Assembly: GCF_900107975.1 (NCBI RefSeq) | Contig: NZ_FNVF01000013.1 | Location: 1 to 37,516 of the forward strand | Length of the DNA: 37,516 nucleotides | Reading direction: 5' to 3' | Source: Paenibacillus sp. UNC499MF | GTDB lineage: Bacteria > Bacillota > Bacilli > Paenibacillales > NBRC-103111 | Part shown: in pieces, positions 21,738 to 29,902 of the stretch | Numbering within the stretch: the first letter of the stretch is position 1 | Layout of the letters: each line of letters starts with the position of its first letter | Program-made: the position numbers and the translations under genes | The notes under the pieces: model-generated | Databases searched by the model: none | Seen by the model: the letters and a program-made list of their open reading frames with translations, nothing else | What the model was told of the DNA's origin: nothing

Positions 21738-22940
21738 TTACAGGGAGAGAGCCCGGACAAGGAGCCGGGCGGCTTCTTCGTAAAGCTGCGGAAACTGCTC
21801 CAGCGGGAGCGGGTTGGTTCCGCTTCCCAGTTCGACGGTGAATCCCGGACGCCGGAATTCGTAGATGAACCAGTCCTTGAACCCCGCATCGCTGCCCCGC
21901 AGCTTTACACTCTTGCAGCCGCTTGCCCGCTCAAGCTTCTGGGCCAGAAATTCGGCGTCTTCCGGTTCATAGTCCCGGTAGTTCCAGTATATTTCGCGCC
22001 CCTGCGTGTGGAGGGCGATGACGTGAGCGAAGCGGCGGCTGCGGGTGAATTCAGCGACGGCTGCCGCTTCGGGCTCCGTCAGCGGAGCCTCGCCCGTATA
22101 GTCGCGCGGGCCCGGGCCGGGTACTGCGCGCCGGGCCCGCTCCTCTTCCCAGAAGGCGGGAAACTGATCGTTAAGATCGACGCCGTTGATGTTCGCTTTC
22201 CACCGGCGGAAATCAAAAGAGCCTCCGTTCCACTCATGGAGGGAAGCGAAAAGGGGATGCGCCGGATAGATGCCTCCGAGCACGAGCTCGACTCCGTCGG
22301 GATTCACCATCGGCACGATCCATAAGCTCGTCTCGCGGAACAATTCCGCCGCATCGGAGCCGTGAATATCTCCTCCTTGGCGGACAGCCTCCGCGTAGTC
22401 TTCAAGAAATTTCACGGCAGCCAGAGAGGTGATCCATTCGTTGGCGTGGAACGATGCGTTGACCTGGATCTCCCGGCTTCCGGTGCCGATCCGGACCGCG
22501 GGGATTTTCCGGCCGAGCACACTACTCCCGATGCATGTTTCCTCCAGAAACGGGTATCGTTCCTTCAGAAGCGTCAAATCCCGGAGCATTTCGGGATAGC
22601 CGTATTCCTCGGCCATGCGGACCACCGTCCTGTCGCGGACAACCGGCACATCGATTGTGACGCCCGCCCGGAGCACATCCGGATCCAGGAAGGTATTCGC
22701 CTTCCAGAGTTCTTCCCGGGATAACCCGAAGCGCAGCGACACGCTTTCCCAGGCATCGCCGGGCTGAACCGTATATTGATGATCGAGTTTGGGTGGGATC
22801 AGGACAATTTGTCCCGGAATGACATACTCATGAAGACTAAGCTGCGGGTTCGCGGCCATAAGGGAGACCGCATTGACGGCATACGATCTGGCGATCCGCT
22901 GAAGCGTCTCCCCCTGTTGAACGACGTGGCGAAACGGCAT
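21738..22940 (-). CDS. LysM-M14 gamma-D-glutamyl-diamino acid endopeptidase
   Basis: A 400-residue wall enzyme like endopeptidase I of Lysinibacillus sphaericus, which cuts the gamma-D-Glu to diaminopimelate bond in peptidoglycan peptides. Two LysM domains (about residues 4-48 and 54-98) precede an M14 zinc carboxypeptidase domain. Zinc ligands His165 and Glu168 (SFHANEW) and His311 (ALHTQG), and catalytic Glu370 (TVELGSG) are present. There is no signal peptide, as in the L. sphaericus enzyme, fitting spore or cortex use. ATG 22940 is preferred since GAGGAGG is ten nucleotides upstream; ATG 22949 is too close to it. A hairpin (22970-23004) lies in its leader. Confidence 0.9.
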   Translation of the reverse strand: MPFRHVVQQGETLQRIARSYAVNAVSLMAANPQLSLHEYVIPGQIVLIPPKLDHQYTVQPGDAWESVSLRFGLSREELWKANTFLDPDVLRAGVTIDVPVVRDRTVVRMAEEYGYPEMLRDLTLLKERYPFLEETCIGSSVLGRKIPAVRIGTGSREIQVNASFHANEWITSLAAVKFLEDYAEAVRQGGDIHGSDAAELFRETSLWIVPMVNPDGVELVLGGIYPAHPLFASLHEWNGGSFDFRRWKANINGVDLNDQFPAFWEEERARRAVPGPGPRDYTGEAPLTEPEAAAVAEFTRSRRFAHVIALHTQGREIYWNYRDYEPEDAEFLAQKLERASGCKSVKLRGSDAGFKDWFIYEFRRPGFTVELGSGTNPLPLEQFPQLYEEAARLLVRALSL

Positions 22941-22969
22941 ACCACTCATACCTCCTCGGGACAAGGCAA

Positions 22970-23004
22970 AGGGAAGCCGTATTCGTTCACGCACGCGCTT
23001 CCCT
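22970..23004 (-). promoter_or_regulatory. Leader hairpin upstream of LysM-M14 gene
   Basis: AGGGAAGC (22970-22977) and GCTTCCCT (22997-23004) are exact complements. On the minus strand the hairpin is followed by TTTGCCTTG, too weak a U-run for a confident attenuator. It ends 30 nt before the start codon. Confidence 0.45.
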
Positions 23005-23063
23005 GTACCGGGTTGTGAATATATGTCTATGCCCCCTCTCCCTTCTTCATGTCCCGGGCATGC

Positions 23064-23122
23064 AAAAGGACCGGCAGGTTCCGACCGTTTCTGAATCGAA
23101 TACGGCGGAACTTACCGGTCCT
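23064..23122 (-). terminator. Intrinsic terminator of glutamate racemase gene
   Basis: Two-part stem: AGGACCGG with CCGGTCCT (outer) and GGTTCCG with CGGAAC (inner); on the minus strand CTTTTGC follows. It lies 28 nt past the stop. Confidence 0.75.
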
Positions 23123-23149
23123 GTCGTTTGGCTGCGTAAAGGCTGCGGT

Positions 23150-23959
23150 TTAGACGAATGTCGGCACCTGCCACACAACCGGGGTGGCGAGCAGCTGCTC
23201 GCGAAGCCAGGAGCCCGTAATCTGATGGAACATCTCGGCATCGCCGCTGCAGAAAAACTGGTGCACCGGAATGTCTTTGGTCGTCGCCAGCATTCCCTGG
23301 TGATAAAGAATCGTGCTGATTTCCCGGGCGGTCTCGTCCGCGGAAGAGATCAGCGTCACGTCGGGATGGACCACACGGGTGATCGCTTCCGTCAGGAACG
23401 GATAGTGCGTGCAGCCGAGAATGAGACAATCCATGGGCTTGTCGAGCAGCGGCTGAAGAGAATCGCGCACGGTATCTACCGCTTCCTCGGAAAAGTACAA
23501 TCCCCGCTCCACGAGCGGCACCAGGGCCGGGCAGGCCAGCGAGTGAACCTGGATCGTGGGCGAGATCGTCTTCAGCGCCTGCTCGTACGCTTTGCTCCGG
23601 ATCGTGCCTTCCGTGCCGATGACGCCGACAATGCTGCTTCGCGTCGTCTTGATCGCGGCACGGGCTCCCGGCGAAATGACGCCCAGCACCGGAATATCCA
23701 GCCGTCCGCGGATTTGTTCCAGCGCGACCGCCGTCGCGGTATTGCAGGCGATCACGATCATTTTAGGGTTAAATTGGATCAGGTAATCCACAATTTGATT
23801 CGTAAACGCGAGAACTTCGTCGGCGGGTCTGGGGCCGTAAGGGGTTCTGGCCGTATCGCCGAAATAAATCACTTTTTCCTGCGGAAGCTGTCGCATTACT
23901 TCTTTTACAACAGTTAATCCTCCGACTCCGGAGTCTAGGATGGCTATCGCTTGCTGCAC
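23150..23959 (-). CDS. murI: Glutamate racemase
   Basis: A 269-residue cytosolic cofactor-independent racemase making D-glutamate for peptidoglycan (MurI/RacE). Seen: AILDSGVGGLTVVKEV at the N-terminus, FGDTARTPYG, and both catalytic cysteines, Cys72 in VIACNTATAVAL and Cys183 in ILGCTHYPFL. The frame is open 38 codons further upstream, but GTG at 23959 with AAAGGA 11 nt before gives the standard N-terminus and length. Located between two other wall-related genes on the same strand, though each has its own terminator. Confidence 0.95.
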   Translation of the reverse strand: MQQAIAILDSGVGGLTVVKEVMRQLPQEKVIYFGDTARTPYGPRPADEVLAFTNQIVDYLIQFNPKMIVIACNTATAVALEQIRGRLDIPVLGVISPGARAAIKTTRSSIVGVIGTEGTIRSKAYEQALKTISPTIQVHSLACPALVPLVERGLYFSEEAVDTVRDSLQPLLDKPMDCLILGCTHYPFLTEAITRVVHPDVTLISSADETAREISTILYHQGMLATTKDIPVHQFFCSGDAEMFHQITGSWLREQLLATPVVWQVPTFV

Positions 23960-24074
23960 ACTTATACGCTTCCTTTGCGAATGAAATGATTGCTTGTAAA
24001 TACATGGATAGAATATGATTGCCCAAGCCGAAATGTACCTAGGTATCATACCAGATTTCCGATTCGGTGCCAAC

Positions 24075-24110
24075 GAAAGCAGCTCCGTAGCGGCATGCGC
24101 CCGGAGCTGC
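24075..24110 (-). terminator. Probable terminator of PdaA-like gene
   Basis: GCAGCTCCG (24079-24087) pairs with CGGAGCTGC (24102-24110); on the minus strand TTTCGTT follows. A second hairpin, GGCCCGGA/TCCGGGC (about 24130-24150), lies between it and the stop. Confidence 0.55.
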
Positions 24111-24167
24111 AGGACTGGCTGGGGTTAAGGCCCGGACGAGATCCGGGCGCTTCCGGCAATCAAGGTA

Positions 24168-25208
24168 TCAGCGCTTGATCTCACTTACCAGACCGAAGGA
24201 GTAGCCGGCTTTTTTCACGTCTTTCAGAATGCGGTCCAGCGCTTCCATGTTTTCTTTGGAGCCCTGGTGCATGAGGATGATATTCCCCGGGTGCAGGTTG
24301 TTCATGATATCGTTGTAAGGGTCCTCGGCTCCGTTCGCACGGGGCTCCCAGTCACGCATCGCGGTTGACCAGAATACGGAGGTATAGCCCATATCCGAAG
24401 CCAGACCGAGCAGATGCGTGCTGTATTTTCCGTACGGGAAGCGGAAATATTTAACGACTTCCTGCCCGGTAATGCTTTTGTACAGCTTCTCGAAATCGGT
24501 AATTTCTTTACGTACTTGCTCGTCGCTCAGCGTATTCATATCTTTGTGCGTCATCGTATGATTGGCTATGAGATGGCCGTCCGCCGCCAGCTGCTTGATA
24601 AAATCGGGATGGGCCTTGACGTTGCTGCCTGAAATGAAGAAGTTCGCCTTCACGTTGTTCTCTTTAAGGGTCTTCAGAAGTTTCGCGGTGTCCCCCATCG
24701 GGCCGCCGTTGTCTATGGTCAGGTAAACGTTCTTGCCCTGTCCGACCCAGACGGCTTTCTCCTTGGCGGTGAAGGATTTCGTTTCTTTCGGAAAATCCGG
24801 CACCTGGCCTTTCGGCTTTTTCATGTAATACCAGGACAGAGCCTGACGGCTCCCGCCGATCTCGCCTTTCGTCTGCGGAGACGGTTTCGCGATATCCGTG
24901 GAGCCGGACGGCTTTGCCGAGGGAGAAGCGGACGGTGCCGACGACGATGGAGCCTTCACCGCGGACGAAGGCGCGGGAGAAGCTGCCGGGGACGCCGACG
25001 CGGACGGAGAAGCGGAAGGCTTCACGCTGTCTGCCGGCGTTTTTTGCGGCGTTGTTGAAGGCGCCTTGGTCGGAGCCGCGGAAGCGCCGGCGGCAGGTGC
25101 CTGAGATTGGACAGGACTTCCCGAATTTGATACGTTGGAATTGACTGCGCACCCGGCCAGTATTCCGGAAAGCAGCAGAACGGCGGATGCCGCAGCGGTT
25201 TTTTTCAT
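24168..25208 (-). CDS. PdaA-like polysaccharide deacetylase lipoprotein
   Basis: A 346-residue secreted lipoprotein: signal peptide with lipobox LAGC (Cys20), a Ser/Ala/Pro linker (about 30-112), then a segment typical of PdaA (LSWYYMKKPKGQVPDFP) and a NodB deacetylase domain. Motif 1 is TIDNGG with Asp166-Asn167 in place of Asp-Asp, as in PdaA's FDN; motif 2 is HTMTH (His217, His221); motif 3 RFPYG. PdaA deacetylates muramic acid en route to the muramic delta-lactam of spore cortex, so a sporulation or wall role is likely; the lipid anchor and linker are not in B. subtilis PdaA. AAGGTGAT precedes the ATG. Confidence 0.88.
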   Translation of the reverse strand: MKKTAAASAVLLLSGILAGCAVNSNVSNSGSPVQSQAPAAGASAAPTKAPSTTPQKTPADSVKPSASPSASASPAASPAPSSAVKAPSSSAPSASPSAKPSGSTDIAKPSPQTKGEIGGSRQALSWYYMKKPKGQVPDFPKETKSFTAKEKAVWVGQGKNVYLTIDNGGPMGDTAKLLKTLKENNVKANFFISGSNVKAHPDFIKQLAADGHLIANHTMTHKDMNTLSDEQVRKEITDFEKLYKSITGQEVVKYFRFPYGKYSTHLLGLASDMGYTSVFWSTAMRDWEPRANGAEDPYNDIMNNLHPGNIILMHQGSKENMEALDRILKDVKKAGYSFGLVSEIKR

Positions 25209-25278
25209 GGAATCACCTTGATTTCCTAAAATGTGAGGCTAATCTTCCCAATTCGACAGCGGGCTGAGGAATCCTTGC

Positions 25279-25295
25279 TTAAAACTATGTTTTAA
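25279..25295 (+). promoter_or_regulatory. 7-bp perfect inverted repeat upstream of YcdB-domain gene
   Basis: TTAAAAC-TAT-GTTTTAA, about 75 nt before the GTG start at 25369, in the divergent region with the PdaA-like gene. Compact symmetry suits a dimeric repressor. Confidence 0.45.
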
Positions 25296-25368
25296 ACGTA
25301 AAAGGGAACAACTATTTCCGCCGCAAATCAGGGGACTTACCGGCCCCGCCGGCAAAGGGGCGATCTGG

Positions 25369-26823
25369 GTGCTTATCGACGAACTTAGGCAGAAAGCAGC
25401 GGTGACCGGTTCCGTACCGGCACACTTCAACTTGATTATCGAGGATATGCAGGAGGGAGAAAAAGGCGGAGCGGAGGCCATGTTTGTGTGGCAGGAGCCA
25501 TCCGGCGAGAGCGGAATTTCCGTCACCCTCGACGAGGCCGGCCGGCTCCTCTCCTACTCCGTAGACGAAGATCTATGCAAGGAAGGATCTCCGCTTGGCG
25601 AAGAGGCTTTAGGCGAGCGGGCACGCTCTTTTTTCCATGCCCGACGACCGGAAGAGGCCGGCCGGTTTCATTTGACGGAATCCCGTATCGGAGAGGATAG
25701 GGCTTTCTTCGAATGGACGCAGACCGCTCTCGATCTGCCGCTTCCTCAGACAGGCGCTTATGTCCACCTAACCTTATCGGGAGAGGTAACGGGGTTCACC
25801 TACAAAGGGACCGCAGCCGAGCCTCCTCTTCCCGCTTCCCTGGCACAGCCTGAACAGCTCCGGCGGCACATAGCCGAATCCGTGGAGATGAAGCTTACGA
25901 TCGCCAAACTCCACACCGCGCTCTATGCGGGCGGCGACGACCGGCTTCATCTCGTTTATCGGCCGGAGCCCGGCTTCCTGCGCTACGATGCCGGGACAGG
26001 TGCTGTGTTGTCTGCCGAGGAACCGGAAGAGGACGAAGCTTTCACGGCATTCGAGTTATCGCCCGAGGAGGAGAGCGGTGATTCGTGCAGCAGTCTTGAA
26101 GAGCTGATCGGTATTCCCACCTATCCCCTCGTAAAAGACAGGGAGAGGGATATGGACGAGAACCTCCAAGGAATCGTCTGGCACGCTGCGGACCGGGAGG
26201 AGAACCCGGCGGACCTCTCACTGGACGCCTTTTTCCGCAGACGCATGGAAGGGACGGTAAAAGCGGTCGCCGATAAGGACACCGGCCGCCTGCGCTCCTT
26301 TATCTGGATGGTCCGCAGGCCGGGTGAGCTTGCCCTCTCCTATGAAGACTGCCTGAACCGGGCAGGCGCCTTTCTCCGTAAAGCGATGCGCGACTGGCTT
26401 GGAGTGCCGGGTCTTGCTTTTTATTTTCAGGAAAAAAGCGCCGGGGATGCCAAGTCGGAAACGGACGGCCAGCTCCGTTACTTCTTCACGTGGCAGCTGC
26501 GCTTCCGGGACATTCCCCTATACCTGCAGTTCGTGACGGTATGCGTGAATGCTTCCACCGGTCATGTGGACCGGTTCTCGGGACCCGACTGGAATCCCGA
26601 AGAAATCCGGCATCTTGCTCCGTCGGTGAAGCTGAGTGCCGTTGAAGCTCTCAGGCTCTACTCAGAGGCGGTGACCTTCGAGCTGGAATGGGAGCGGGAT
26701 TATGACGCCGAATCGCCCGAAAGTGCCTACATTCTGCTGTACACGCCTGTTCTAAAAGGAAGCGGGGGAAGCCGGATCGCTTTTGTCGAGGCCGGAAGCG
26801 GAGAGCTTGTGGCCCATAAGTAA
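25369..26823 (+). CDS. YcdB/YcdC repeat-domain protein
   Basis: A 484-residue protein with repeated alpha/beta units of the YcdB/YcdC type (DUF4901-like): each unit has ISVTLDEAGRLLSYSVDE, VHLTLSGEVTGFTYKG or VTVCVNASTGHVDRFSGPDW, i.e. a strand followed by a residue-xG turn and strand, plus an Ala/Glu-rich helix. No signal peptide or membrane helix, although related proteins are often surface-attached. Function unknown. The start is GTG with AAGGGG about nine nucleotides before it; no ATG occurs in the first part of the frame. Monocistronic, ended by the hairpin at 26837. Confidence 0.78.
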   Translation: MLIDELRQKAAVTGSVPAHFNLIIEDMQEGEKGGAEAMFVWQEPSGESGISVTLDEAGRLLSYSVDEDLCKEGSPLGEEALGERARSFFHARRPEEAGRFHLTESRIGEDRAFFEWTQTALDLPLPQTGAYVHLTLSGEVTGFTYKGTAAEPPLPASLAQPEQLRRHIAESVEMKLTIAKLHTALYAGGDDRLHLVYRPEPGFLRYDAGTGAVLSAEEPEEDEAFTAFELSPEEESGDSCSSLEELIGIPTYPLVKDRERDMDENLQGIVWHAADREENPADLSLDAFFRRRMEGTVKAVADKDTGRLRSFIWMVRRPGELALSYEDCLNRAGAFLRKAMRDWLGVPGLAFYFQEKSAGDAKSETDGQLRYFFTWQLRFRDIPLYLQFVTVCVNASTGHVDRFSGPDWNPEEIRHLAPSVKLSAVEALRLYSEAVTFELEWERDYDAESPESAYILLYTPVLKGSGGSRIAFVEAGSGELVAHK

Positions 26824-26836
26824 AAATGGAAACAGT

Positions 26837-26872
26837 AAAAAGCCGGCTCCCTTGTCTAGGGAACCGGCTTTT
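26837..26872. terminator. Bidirectional intrinsic terminator
   Basis: AAAAGCCGG and CCGGCTTTT with an inner TCCC/GGGA stem, between the YcdB-domain gene (+) and the convergent acyltransferase gene (-, stop at 27023). Confidence 0.88.
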
Positions 26873-27022
26873 CCGTCCTGGTTGAGACCGACCGGATGCG
26901 CCGGTGCGAGGATGTTCAAGACGTAATCCGATAGTCCGCTCCTCATCAGCTTCGGTCACCGAGCCGCCGATCTCTTGCACAGCATGTATGACGGCGGTCA
27001 AGGCGGATTCGGGAATTCGGAT

Positions 27023-28255
27023 TCAGGAATCCGGGCCCGTCGCGCGTGTACGCCCCGCAAGCTGGACTTCCGCTTCCGTCGGGGCATTTCTCACGCCTTT
27101 ACCGGTATCGCTTCCGCTGTAAGCAGCGAAACGTATCCGGGACAGCAGGCCGACAACCGGCATGTCGATCAGACGGTACATCAAATGGGCCAGCGCAAAT
27201 ACGAGCGGGAGCGAAACGAGCGTAGTCACAAGGATGTTCAGCCCGTAAGACAGGCGGCCTTCAAGCCGCAGAAACAGCAGACAAGAGAAGCTGCATAGCA
27301 CGGCGAAATGAACGAGATAGAGTGAAAAAGACAGCTTCCCGAAATAAGCCATCGGTCGGCTGGCGAACAGCTTCTGCCCCGGTCTGCTGTTCAGCAGTGC
27401 AACCAGCACCAGAGCCGCGCCAGCGGTCCGGTAGGTGACGGCCCCGGGGAATCCTTCCGGGCTGAGGGGCAGCCAGGCGTAGACGCTCCCCTGCCAGCCC
27501 ACATAAGGAACCGAACCGAGGAAAAGGCCGAGCAGCCCGAACGCCGCAGGAAAGAATCCGGGGCGGAGCGCGATCAGATTCCGGCCGGCCCCGGCCGATA
27601 GATCGCTGAGCAGCATTCCCAGCACGAAGCCCAGATAGTAGGAATCCCGGAAAAGCCACAAGCCTGCGGCGTAACAGACAAACCGGAAACGGGACTTGCC
27701 GAAGGCCAGAAGCAGGCCATAAACGAGAAAGGAACCGAACAGCTCGTAGGTCATCGTCCAGAGTACGGGATTGTAAGCCATGCCATACCCGAAAAACGTA
27801 TGGATAAAGCCCTGCTCCAGCAGTTCCGCAAACGACGGAGCCGTCGTGTACGGGTCGGGCATCGTGGCCCGCGTATACTCCCGCGCATCGTCGTAAAAAT
27901 TCCAGTCCAGCTTCATAACCGCGTATGCGAGAAGCAGCGAGCAGACGGCGGGAAACGCAAGGCGGAAATATCTTTTGAGGAGCGCCGCCGTCACAATCGA
28001 GCGTTTGCGGTACCGGAAGAAGCGGCGGCTCAGGACGAATCCGCTTAAAACGAAGAAAAGGCAGACCGCGAAATTGCCATTGAACAAAAGATTAAACGGC
28101 GTACGCGGAATCCACTGGTCGAACGCAAAGTGGGAAACCTGCGGCCGGGCTTCGAACATGGACGGCAGAAACACCTGAAGAAAATGAGCCAAAACGACGA
28201 TCAGAGCGGCCGCACCCCGCAACCCGTCCAGATACGTAATTTTCGGCTCGGTCAT
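27023..28255 (-). CDS. Membrane acyltransferase, acyltransferase-3 family
   Basis: A 410-residue integral membrane protein with about ten helices and the acyltransferase-3 (OafA/NodX/YrhL) hallmark at the start, YLDGLRGAAALIVVLAHF (about residues 7-24), then SGFVLSRRFFRYR and a late FGKLSFSLYLVHF. Such enzymes O-acylate surface or secreted glycans using cytosolic acyl-CoA. The frame is open upstream through the 9-bp repeat array, which is unlikely to be coding; ATG at 28255 gives the family N-terminus, though the ribosome binding site is weak (ACGAAG). It may be co-transcribed with the dehydrogenase gene 103 nt upstream. Confidence 0.86.
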   Translation of the reverse strand: MTEPKITYLDGLRGAAALIVVLAHFLQVFLPSMFEARPQVSHFAFDQWIPRTPFNLLFNGNFAVCLFFVLSGFVLSRRFFRYRKRSIVTAALLKRYFRLAFPAVCSLLLAYAVMKLDWNFYDDAREYTRATMPDPYTTAPSFAELLEQGFIHTFFGYGMAYNPVLWTMTYELFGSFLVYGLLLAFGKSRFRFVCYAAGLWLFRDSYYLGFVLGMLLSDLSAGAGRNLIALRPGFFPAAFGLLGLFLGSVPYVGWQGSVYAWLPLSPEGFPGAVTYRTAGAALVLVALLNSRPGQKLFASRPMAYFGKLSFSLYLVHFAVLCSFSCLLFLRLEGRLSYGLNILVTTLVSLPLVFALAHLMYRLIDMPVVGLLSRIRFAAYSGSDTGKGVRNAPTEAEVQLAGRTRATGPDS

Positions 28256-28291
28256 GACGGCTTCGTATCGGGCCGTATTAAGGGGGCATTG

Positions 28292-28338
28292 GGTTGTTCC
28301 GGTTGTTCCGGTTGTTCCGGTTGTTCCGGTTGTTCCGG
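28292..28338. repeat. Tandem repeat, five 9-bp units
   Basis: Five exact copies of GGTTGTTCC in a row plus two further bases, in the 103-bp gap between the dehydrogenase stop and the acyltransferase start. The unit is a multiple of three, so shadow frames encode repeating tripeptides. Copy number probably varies among strains. Confidence 0.95.
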
Positions 28339-28358
28339 CTCTATCCGGCGGCACCGGG

Positions 28359-29405
28359 CTACAGCCGGATCGGCCCGCCCGACTCCGAGGAGAGCCGGAT
28401 GGCTTCCAGCATCCCGACGACCTCGCACCCCTGCGCCGCATCCGATAGCGGCTGGCGCCTCGTACGTACACAATCTACAAAATGGTCGATTTCCGCCTTG
28501 TAGTAGTCCACGGACGGAACGGAAAGCTTGTGTTCCACCGGAAAGCCGTTCACTTCCGTGAAAACGCTCAGCGGCTCGAGACTTCCCCCGCCTTCCGTAC
28601 CGTAGAGCTCCACTTTGACGGCGTCATCCTGGCTGCCGTTGACCGCCCAGCTTGCTTCGACGGTAAGAACGGCACCGTTTTTGAACGTGATAAAAGCGGT
28701 ACCCAAATCTTCGACGTCGTAGACGCCTTCCGATTTGTTGATATCGGAATGAGCGGTGTACGCCGCTATCCCTTTCGTCGAATACGGGGCGATTTTGCGG
28801 AACAGCCTGCCGGTAACCGATTCGGGCTGAGGACAGCCCATCATCCACCAGGCCAGGTCGAGCACATGGACGCCGATGTCCATCATCGGTCCGCCGCCGG
28901 AGTACCGGCTGTCCGTGAACCAGCCCTCGGGCACGCCGCGCTGCCGCAGGACTTTGGTTTTCGCGTAGTAGATGCTGCCGAGCCCGCCCGAAGCGACCAT
29001 GCCCTGCAGCGCCTGCGCATCCGCGCGGTACCGGTGGCTCATGCCGACCATGACGATCCGGTCGCTCTCCGCCGCCTTGTCGCGGAGGCGCCCGGCTTCG
29101 TCGCGGTTCATGGCCATCGGCTTCTCGACAAGCACGTCGAGTCCGCGCTCCAGCGCCAGCAGCGACAGCGCCACGTGGCTGTCGTTGAACGTGCAGATGC
29201 TTACGGCATCGAGCCGCTCGGCGTTCAGCATCTCCTCGGCCGACGCGTACGAAGCCGTTCCGTATTCGGCGGCTGTTTTGTCGGCTCTGGCTTTGTCGAT
29301 ATCGGCGACGGCCGCAAGCTCCACGCCGGGATGCTCCTTGTAATGCTTCAAATGAAACATGTGGGCAATAGACCCGGCCCCGATAACTCCAACGCGAATG
29401 CTCAT
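28359..29405 (-). CDS. Gfo/Idh/MocA family sugar dehydrogenase
   Basis: A 348-residue NAD(P)-dependent oxidoreductase of the Gfo/Idh/MocA family, acting on sugars or inositols in the cytosol. Seen: Rossmann motif GVIGAGSIAHMFHL (about residues 6-19), VEKPMAMN with the catalytic-set Lys (about 93), and GGGPMMDIGVHVLDLAWWM (about 172-190) with the Asp/His pair. The substrate is not predictable. AAAGGAG lies 12 nt before the ATG. It has its own promoter (29499-29527) but sits at the end of the importer and TIM-barrel gene order, fitting a joint role in sugar catabolism. Confidence 0.92.
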   Translation of the reverse strand: MSIRVGVIGAGSIAHMFHLKHYKEHPGVELAAVADIDKARADKTAAEYGTASYASAEEMLNAERLDAVSICTFNDSHVALSLLALERGLDVLVEKPMAMNRDEAGRLRDKAAESDRIVMVGMSHRYRADAQALQGMVASGGLGSIYYAKTKVLRQRGVPEGWFTDSRYSGGGPMMDIGVHVLDLAWWMMGCPQPESVTGRLFRKIAPYSTKGIAAYTAHSDINKSEGVYDVEDLGTAFITFKNGAVLTVEASWAVNGSQDDAVKVELYGTEGGGSLEPLSVFTEVNGFPVEHKLSVPSVDYYKAEIDHFVDCVRTRRQPLSDAAQGCEVVGMLEAIRLSSESGGPIRL

Positions 29406-29497
29406 CGTTTTGTTCGCTCCTTTGCTTGTCGGCTGTCCGGCAGGCTGCGCGGTTTGCGGCCCGCAGGCGCCTTTTTTCTTGCGTACCCGGCGGACGG

Positions 29498-29527
29498 TTT
29501 ATAACGAGCGTGGCATGAATGTGCCAA
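29498..29527 (-). promoter_or_regulatory. Promoter of dehydrogenase gene
   Basis: Minus-strand -35 TTGGCA (29522-29527) and -10 TATAAA (29498-29503, 18-bp spacer) or TTATAA (17-bp spacer), about 90 nt before the start. The spacer contains TGGCA-N6-TGCCA, whose right arm overlaps the -35, a possible operator. Confidence 0.65.
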
Positions 29528-29587
29528 CCCGTTACGTTCCCGTGTGAGCGCCGGTCTGTTTATCCACTATCTGCTGCGCAGACCATT

Positions 29588-29633
29588 ATTTGCAGGATCA
29601 GCGTGTATCTGCAGGATGGACTATGATCTGCAG
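29588..29633. repeat. Three direct repeats at 19-bp period
   Basis: ATTTGCAGGAT (29588), ATCTGCAGGAT (29607) and ATCTGCAG (29626). Starts are exactly 19 bp apart. They lie 60-110 bp upstream of the dehydrogenase -35, where an activator array could sit. Confidence 0.7.
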
Positions 29634-29902
29634 CACCGGTGGCACAGCCGTACCGGACTATTACTTCCGGCCGACTGGCGTCTCTCTGTCCGGTTAGGCA
29701 GCGTTTTCCGTCTCATATGTTCCGCCGGACAAAATACTTCAGGCCTTATTTCTTCCTGCTGCCCGTTCGGGCCCCGTTTTCCGGTATCCTTCTCATCCCG
29801 GCCCAGTTCAGATGCGTTCTCATCATCCGCCAAAATCCGTGCATAGCCGGCCGGTGAACGCGCTCTCCTCGCGCGCACGATCATGCGCCCCCCTGCCTGC
29901 GG

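Larger units (their letters stand above)
29406..29902. other. 497-bp gap holding promoter and phased repeats
   Basis: No gene is supported. From the dehydrogenase side it contains a promoter (29498-29527), an inverted repeat in its spacer (TGGCA/TGCCA, 29511-29526) and three direct repeats 19 bp apart (29588-29633). The half nearest the TIM-barrel gene stop (29640-29902) shows nothing recognisable. Confidence 0.6.

Noticed and set aside
26651-27001. Minus-strand frame after the acyltransferase gene with a protein-like start (MTAVIHAVQEIGG)
   Set aside because: It reads through the bidirectional terminator at 26837 and antisense into the YcdB-domain gene, and has no clear ribosome binding site; possibly a decayed remnant.
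28256-28471. N-terminal extension of the acyltransferase frame through the 9-bp repeats
   Set aside because: It encodes a Thr-Gly repeat and Arg-rich sequence overlapping the dehydrogenase gene in another frame and has no family support.
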